A stretch of 64,000 bases of DNA from JAKZVK01 sp965248255. Lineage in GTDB: Bacteria; Acidobacteriota; Terriglobia; Bryobacterales; UBA6623. Below, piece by piece: positions 60,513 to 64,000 of the stretch. Both the position numbers and the translations under genes were made by a program. The notes under the pieces are model-generated. The model was not told where the DNA came from and ran no database searches. It saw only the letters and a program-made list of their open reading frames with translations. Each line of letters opens with the position of its first letter. Position 1 is the first letter of the stretch. The DNA is taken from assembly GCA_965248255.1 (NCBI GenBank), contig CBDFIW010000001.1, positions 855,087-919,086 of the forward strand, read 5' to 3'.

Positions 60513-60615
60513 GCGTCACTCCGGAAATGGTGCGTCAAATTCTGGCCGAGGACCGCGCATCGTAGCCGACACATTCCGAAACTTTCCGGTAAGTAACCAA
60601 AGACGGCTTTCTCGT
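60512..60615 (+). repeat. Diverged direct repeat, right copy
   Basis: This is the counterpart of 59071-59175. It begins at the end of the amidohydrolase gene and reads VTPEMVRQILAEDRAS before a stop, a truncated relative of the HTH protein end, followed by the shared GACACATTCCG and CCGGTAAGTAACCAA blocks. It overlaps the 3' part of the broken minus-strand gene at 60516-60785. Confidence 0.6.
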
Positions 60616-60785
60616 TTGGGGGCACCACGCAGGAGCGCTTGTCGTTGTCGAGACAAAAGGATGAGGCGCACCAGGGATCGGCCGTGCAAGCATTCGGTGG
60701 CCAGCACGGCCAGGAACACGGATTCCTCGACGTCCCGCATTGGCGCCGTCGCGGCGAAGTTGTAGCGATACAGTTCTCGATTCAT
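60516..60785 (-). pseudogene. Broken small island gene (MNRELYRY family)
   Basis: The gene starts at 60785 with AAGGAGG upstream: MNRELYRYNFAATAPMRDVE, then ESVFLAVLATECLHGRSLVR. I recognise the pattern as a small accessory protein common in mobile elements ('...EVEETLLLAVLAAEGLHG...'). After GRSLVR the frame changes: FCLDNDKRSCVV, the expected continuation, is read one frame over. The normal ending (GRDVARIF...REFG-type) is missing. It therefore carries a frameshift and a truncated 3' end that merges with the right repeat. Function unknown. Confidence 0.6.
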
Positions 60786-60872
60786 TGCTTTGCCTCCTTC
60801 AGGTCTTTGTTCCGTTAGGAGGACGCCCTCAAGTGATACTTACCGGCAGCGAACGAAAAGTGTCGGGGGGCG

Positions 60873-61460
60873 TCACAAATAATCTTTCAAGCTGGCGTCC
60901 TCGAAGATTTCCCACAGCCTATGGATGGACTTGTAGAGCGTTCCGCGCGGAACGCCCGTGTCGCGGGAGATCTCGGACACCGTTTCCTGCCCGAGGCGCC
61001 GGCAAAAGGCGCGCAATTCGGGTGGGAGGGTTTCGACGATGGCGGCCACGTCGAGCGCGAGAGAGCGCAGCTCCTCCGCCGCTCTCGGCTGCACAAGGGT
61101 GCGCAGCAGGCAATCCTCCTGGTCGAGCTTCTCGGCTCGCTCGACCATGCGGCCGTCCTCGTCCTTGAAGAGTTCGTTCAGGGAACAACGGCAGCGCCGG
61201 TAATCCCGATCGCTGGCCGTCTGAGCCTCGATGAGGTTGGCGATCTTATGCTCGACCACCCGGGCGATAAAGGTGTTCCGCTTTGCCCGCTTGGAGTCGT
61301 ACTTGGGCATCCTGCGCAGCAGATCGAGGATCAACTCCTGCTCCAGATCCTCACGATCCGCGACCGTAAAACCCGCCTGTCCCACTAATTGCCTTGCTTT
61401 GAATCGGATGATCTCGACGGCATACGGATCGATGCCCTCGTCGTACTTGTTGCGCCTCAT
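60873..61460 (-). CDS. Sigma-70-like factor of the island
   Basis: The 195-residue protein has a region-2-like part (REDLEQELILDLLRRMPKYDSKRAKRNTF, IARVVEHKIANLIEAQ) and a region-4-like HTH (TVSEISRDTGVPRGTLYKSIHRLWEIF) at its C-terminus. A Cys/Arg-rich linker (DRDYRRCRCSLNELFKDEDG) lies between. It resembles short phage- or plasmid-encoded sigma-like proteins that direct transcription of element genes. ATG 61460 is preceded by GAGGAGG, which is buried in a hairpin. It follows the gene at 61656 on the same strand, with a 195-base gap. Confidence 0.8.
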   Translation of the reverse strand: MRRNKYDEGIDPYAVEIIRFKARQLVGQAGFTVADREDLEQELILDLLRRMPKYDSKRAKRNTFIARVVEHKIANLIEAQTASDRDYRRCRCSLNELFKDEDGRMVERAEKLDQEDCLLRTLVQPRAAEELRSLALDVAAIVETLPPELRAFCRRLGQETVSEISRDTGVPRGTLYKSIHRLWEIFEDASLKDYL

Positions 61461-61490
61461 CGAGCCTCCTCGGGGCCGAGGAGGGGCTCG
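61458..61490 (-). promoter_or_regulatory. Shine-Dalgarno-sequestering hairpin of the sigma-like gene
   Basis: Read as mRNA: GAGCC CC TCCTCG GCCC CGAGGA GGCTC then ATG. GAGCC pairs with GGCTC and TCCTCG with CGAGGA, leaving a two-base bulge and a GCCC loop. The ribosome site GAGGAGG is wholly inside the 3' arm, and the ATG follows at once. Translation should therefore be low unless the stem is opened, e.g. by a protein, by coupling or by temperature. Confidence 0.6.
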
Positions 61491-61655
61491 CGTGGGTGTC
61501 GACCTGTGCCGGGTCGGGCCGCTCTCAAACGAAAAGAGCGGAAAGTGCGCTGCGGGACGCCGGTTTCGGCGACACCCACAACGCGCTTCCGCCTCTCGCG
61601 GCCAGCCGGTTGTCTGGTGTTTGTGGACCGTGTTTGTTACTTGTCAGGCTCGGAT

Positions 61656-61985
61656 TCAGACCCGGGGCGCGTCCGCCACCGTCATGCGGACGGGCAGCCC
61701 GTCGTTGATCACGAGTTCCTGGACCACGAACCACTGCGCTCGTTCAAAGAACTCGAACAGCTCCTCTACCTGCTTCTTGAGCGCGAAGCTGGTATGGGCA
61801 CGGCAAGCGTTGGGTCGGTTGTTCTTTCCGAACACGACCTGGCGCACGACCTTGGGCCGTGGGTCGAACACGGGCTCTGCGTCCTGTACTTCGAGCCATT
61901 CGATCCGCCCGTAGTTGATCTCCTGCATCAGCTCGACGAGCCGGCGCCGGGCAGGACTCAGGGACGCCTTGGTTACATCCGTCAT
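61656..61985 (-). CDS. Hypothetical island protein
   Basis: I use ATG 61985 (MTDVTKASLSPARRRLVELM), with AAAGGAGG seven bases upstream; a longer frame to 62030 is less likely. The 109-residue protein continues QEINYGRIEWLEVQDAEPVF and ends with FEFFERAQWFVVQELVINDGLPVRMTVADAP. The middle PRPKVVRQVVFGKNNRP is basic. It resembles small DNA-linked proteins found with sigma-like genes in mobile elements, but I cannot name a family. It is upstream of and co-oriented with the sigma-like gene. Confidence 0.6.
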   Translation of the reverse strand: MTDVTKASLSPARRRLVELMQEINYGRIEWLEVQDAEPVFDPRPKVVRQVVFGKNNRPNACRAHTSFALKKQVEELFEFFERAQWFVVQELVINDGLPVRMTVADAPRV

Positions 61986-62107
61986 TTCCGGACCTCCTTT
62001 CGCGCCATCGGGCGCACCAACGAAAAACACCCCCTGGGGGCGTAACCCGAATCTGCCGGGTGCCCGTGTCGAAGTGAAGCTCTCGCCGGAGCCTTCACCC
62101 TCTATTG

Positions 62108-62257
62108 GCGAAATTTCGATGAGGGACGCGGCCTCTCCCGGGCGGGTCGAGGCGAAGAAGAAGATAAAGACTTATCAATCAGTGGGATACAAAGATCGTT
62201 GAGAGGGAAACTATTTTTGATTTTCTTTCCGCACCCCCAGCGAAATTTCGATGAGGG
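62108..62257. repeat. Two copies of GCGAAATTTCGATGAGGG with a CGAAATTTCG palindrome
   Basis: The 18-base sequence is exact at 62108-62125 and 62240-62257, 132 bases apart, separated by AT-rich DNA. Each holds the perfect 10-base palindrome CGAAATTTCG. They lie upstream of the hypothetical and sigma-like genes and downstream of nothing. A pair of operators or replication/partition boxes would both fit. Confidence 0.5.
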
Positions 62258-62317
62258 CGGTCGGGATTGACCGGAGATCGAGTTCAGAGACTTCCAGGTG
62301 GAGAGAGAAACGCAGGG

Positions 62318-62752
62318 TCAGCCTGAGGCCCCCGACACCGGATATTCAAAGTTGATCTGCCAGCGAACGCCAAACGGGTCGACGCACATGCCGAAGTAGG
62401 AGCCCCAAAACGCGTCCGCCATCGGCATCACCGTTGTGCCTCCCTCCGACAAGCCGGCATACAGCCGGTCGGCTTCCTCCTTGCTGTCGGGGATGACGGA
62501 AATGGAGAAGTTGCTGCCGATGACCGGCGGCGGTCCTTGCGTGGAGCTGGAGTCGCTGCCCATAAGCACGCTCGACCCGATGGGTAACGATACGTGCATG
62601 ATGAGATCACGCTCGTCTTCGGGAACGCCCATCTCGGGCGGCCCCTCGCCAAAGGTGTGGATTTCCGCAAACTCCCCGCCAAATACCGAGCGGTAGAATT
62701 CAAACGCCTCCCGACAATTGCTGTCGAAGGTCAGATAGGTGTTGAGTGTCAT
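62318..62752 (-). CDS. VOC-superfamily (PhnB-like) protein
   Basis: The 144-residue protein is a glyoxalase-fold single-domain protein of the PhnB-like branch: MTLNTYLTFDSNCREAFEFY, then RSVFGGEFAEIHTFGEGP, VSLPIGSSVLMGSDSS, a β-α repeat with SKEEADRLYAGLSEGGTTVM, and the closing FGMCVDPFGVRWQINFE. VOC proteins usually bind metals or small ligands as dimers. Its role is unknown. It shares its first four bases with the end of a broken antitoxin gene. Confidence 0.85.
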   Translation of the reverse strand: MTLNTYLTFDSNCREAFEFYRSVFGGEFAEIHTFGEGPPEMGVPEDERDLIMHVSLPIGSSVLMGSDSSSTQGPPPVIGSNFSISVIPDSKEEADRLYAGLSEGGTTVMPMADAFWGSYFGMCVDPFGVRWQINFEYPVSGASG

Positions 62753-63041
62753 CGATGACTCCTTGGGATCGAGTGGGCCTTGAATTGATGGGACCTATTG
62801 TTCCAACTTTCACTCAACGGCACAAACCGGCCTTGATCCGACGGGCTACCCAGCGCGAGAATCCTGAGCCGCGCCATGGTCTCCTGCGTCTCGTAGCTGT
62901 CGATATCCTGCACCACCACCTTGGCTTCCCCGTTCTCGGGGTGATGATCAAGGGTTCCTGCTGATCCCGGAGCGTGCACACGATCTCGGCGGCGGCGGCC
63001 TTGAGCTGAATGATCGGCTTGATCCGGCTGGGCAGTTTCAT
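62749..63041 (-). pseudogene. Phd/YefM-family antitoxin, frameshifted, without a toxin
   Basis: From ATG 63041: MKLPSRIKPIIQLKAAAAEIV, CTLRDQQEPLIIT is the N-terminus of a Phd/YefM antitoxin. The following part, ENGEAKVVVQDIDSYETQET, MARLRILALG, is in the next frame. A one-base indel near the LIITP codons breaks it. The family represses its own operon and neutralises a RelE/ParE- or Doc-like toxin, but no toxin gene is present on either side. It ends by overlapping the VOC gene start. Confidence 0.75.
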
Positions 63042-63084
63042 GGGAGCCACGCTTACGACCCAAATTTAGTTCAATCGCCAGGTC

Positions 63085-63690
63085 TAAACCCACCGCCTTT
63101 CAGGCGGTCAGCTTCCAGCGGGTCTGGATGACAATAGGGGGATGGGCGAGTATCGGCGAGGGGCGCATGCGGTCTACGACATCAAGTATCACCTGATCTG
63201 GATCACGAAGTACCGCTATAAGGTGTTGCGAGGGAGAGTGGCCGAGCGGGCGCGAGACTTGATCCGGCAGAGCTGTCAGGCACGAGACGTGGTGGTGGTT
63301 CGGGGCGCGGTGTCGCCGGATCACGTACATCTGCTGGTGTCGGCGCCGCCGCAGTTGGCGCCGTCGAAGCTGGTGCAATACCTGAAGGGAGGTCGTCGCG
63401 GCGGTTGCAGGACGAGTTTGGGGAGTTGCGGAAGCGGTATTGGGGGCAGCATCTGTGGGCGCGCGGGTATTTCTGCGCGACGGTGGGCGCGGTCGACGAG
63501 GCAACAATCCAGAGTTACATCGAGAGCCAGAAATGGGATGAAGACGAGGAGGGCTTCAAGATTACAGCGCCCACCAAGCCTTGAGCCGGCTCTCAGCCGG
63601 GACCTCTTCAGGCGGCTTAAGCCGCAAGCCGACTTTCAGTCGTAACCCAGCCCACCGCCTTTCAGGCGGTGGTTGTTTAGACTATAAACA
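63085..63690. mobile_element. IS200-type element (TnpA only), inactive
   Basis: Similar imperfect palindromes mark both ends: ACCGCCTTTCAGGCGGT at 63092-63108 and, extended by two bases each side, at 63652-63672. Such subterminal hairpins are the TnpA recognition sites of IS200/IS605 elements. There is a single Y1-type transposase gene between them, frameshifted. No TnpB is present. Exact cut sites are not determined. Further small hairpins (GGCGGCTTAAGCCGC near 63611) lie inside. Confidence 0.75.
63142..63584 (+). pseudogene. IS200-type Y1 transposase TnpA, frameshifted
   Basis: ATG 63142 starts GEYRRGAHAVYDIKYHLIWI, TKYRYKVLRGRVAERARDLI, and VSPDHVHLLVSAPP contains the HUH metal motif. After KLVQYLKGG the frame changes; the rest, SRRLQDEFGELRKRYWGQHL, WARGYFCATVG, and ATIQSYIESQKW with the catalytic Tyr, lies one frame away and ends at TGA 63584. 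A single missing base near 63390 accounts for it. All catalytic parts exist but not in one frame. Sequencing error should be excluded. Confidence 0.8.
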
Positions 63691-63741
63691 GGTCAACGAC
63701 CAAGTGGGTCACGCAAGATCGATGCCGCTCCTCGTCGTTTT

Positions 63742-63914
63742 TGCGGGTGTTGCGGGTATCGATCCTGGGGTTTGCGGGTGTATTTCCAGAGGTCTTACCC
63801 CCCCCCCTAGAGCAAAGAAAAAGACAGTCCCCCTCTCACGGACACCCTTTAAAAACGGCCCCACGTAGAGATATATTTCTATTTTACACCCGCACGACAC
63901 CCGCAACACCCGCA
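63742..63914. repeat. Iteron-like GCGGGTG repeats in inverted clusters
   Basis: TGCGGGTGTTGCGGGT at 63742-63757 has its exact reverse complement ACCCGCAACACCCGCA at 63899-63914. Further GCGGGTG copies lie at about 63774-63780 (forward) and in GCACGACACCCGC near 63893 (reverse). The DNA between them includes an AT-rich part (ATATATTTCTATTTTA) and a run of ten C at 63798-63807. The right 300 bases of the window hold no gene I can support. Confidence 0.5.
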
Positions 63915-64000
63915 GGCTTGCCGAGGGTGACCCTCCCGTTGGTAAGACCTCCCACACGGGAACGGCATCTACAGCATCTTGCTGCGCTTTCGGTGGCCTG

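Noticed and set aside
1..64000. CRISPR array
   Set aside because: No regularly spaced direct repeats with unique spacers were found and no cas-like gene is present.

Overview
The window looks like a high-GC Acidobacteriota chromosome, most likely Bryobacterales/Solibacter-like. The best marker is the secreted protein at 15405-18482, whose last ~240 residues match the 'Solibacter C-terminal' (TIGR03437-type) domain. The serine/threonine kinase with a C-terminal TolB-like propeller, the FkbM methyltransferase remnant and the MacB-type permeases fit the same group. No search could be run; every family name rests on motifs read from the translations.

Layout. 1-15.4 kb is mostly housekeeping: partial engB, lon and clpX (minus strand), an IS630 element upstream of clpX, a cupin, a Tex-family protein, pckA, a secreted triple-Rid protein, a lipoprotein amidohydrolase, an RRM protein and a peroxiredoxin. 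15.4-20 kb holds a large secreted HEAGH metallopeptidase-like protein, a thioesterase, a Cys-rich protein and a TPR protein. 20-36 kb is an IS-eroded zone: an IS3 element splits a ThuA-type lipoprotein gene, two nearly identical IS630 copies cut that gene and an fkbM gene, a kinase gene is frameshifted, a second kinase survives only as a remnant, and an IS1202/ISNCY-like element carries an 18-bp target duplication. Intact genes between them encode DUF3500, SDR and CDF proteins. 36-54.7 kb is again core-like: a TolB-like propeller, smc, two aminotransferases, a MacB-type efflux operon, split methylmalonyl-CoA mutase, a DUF72 protein, a lytic transglycosylase, thrC, hpt and tRNA-Lys(UUU).

From about 55.2 kb, after tRNA-Lys, the window enters an accessory island. 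It has a small gene, then DUF2924, a large serine recombinase and an HTH gene coupled by ATGA overlaps. Further in are a nirK 3' fragment, small phage/plasmid-like genes, a lipoprotein amidohydrolase flanked by diverged copies of an HTH-gene 3' end, a sigma-like factor whose Shine-Dalgarno lies in a hairpin, a frameshifted Phd/YefM antitoxin, a frameshifted IS200-type element and, at the window edge, an iteron-like repeat cluster. The right end of the island is outside the window.

The best candidate for something little described is the recombination module at 55.2-58.2 kb, with a possible core site next to it, together with the cargo site at 59.1-60.6 kb. Also notable are the triple-Rid secreted protein, the class V aminotransferase with Arg where the PLP lysine is expected, and a very clear record of successive IS insertions that allows two broken genes to be reassembled.
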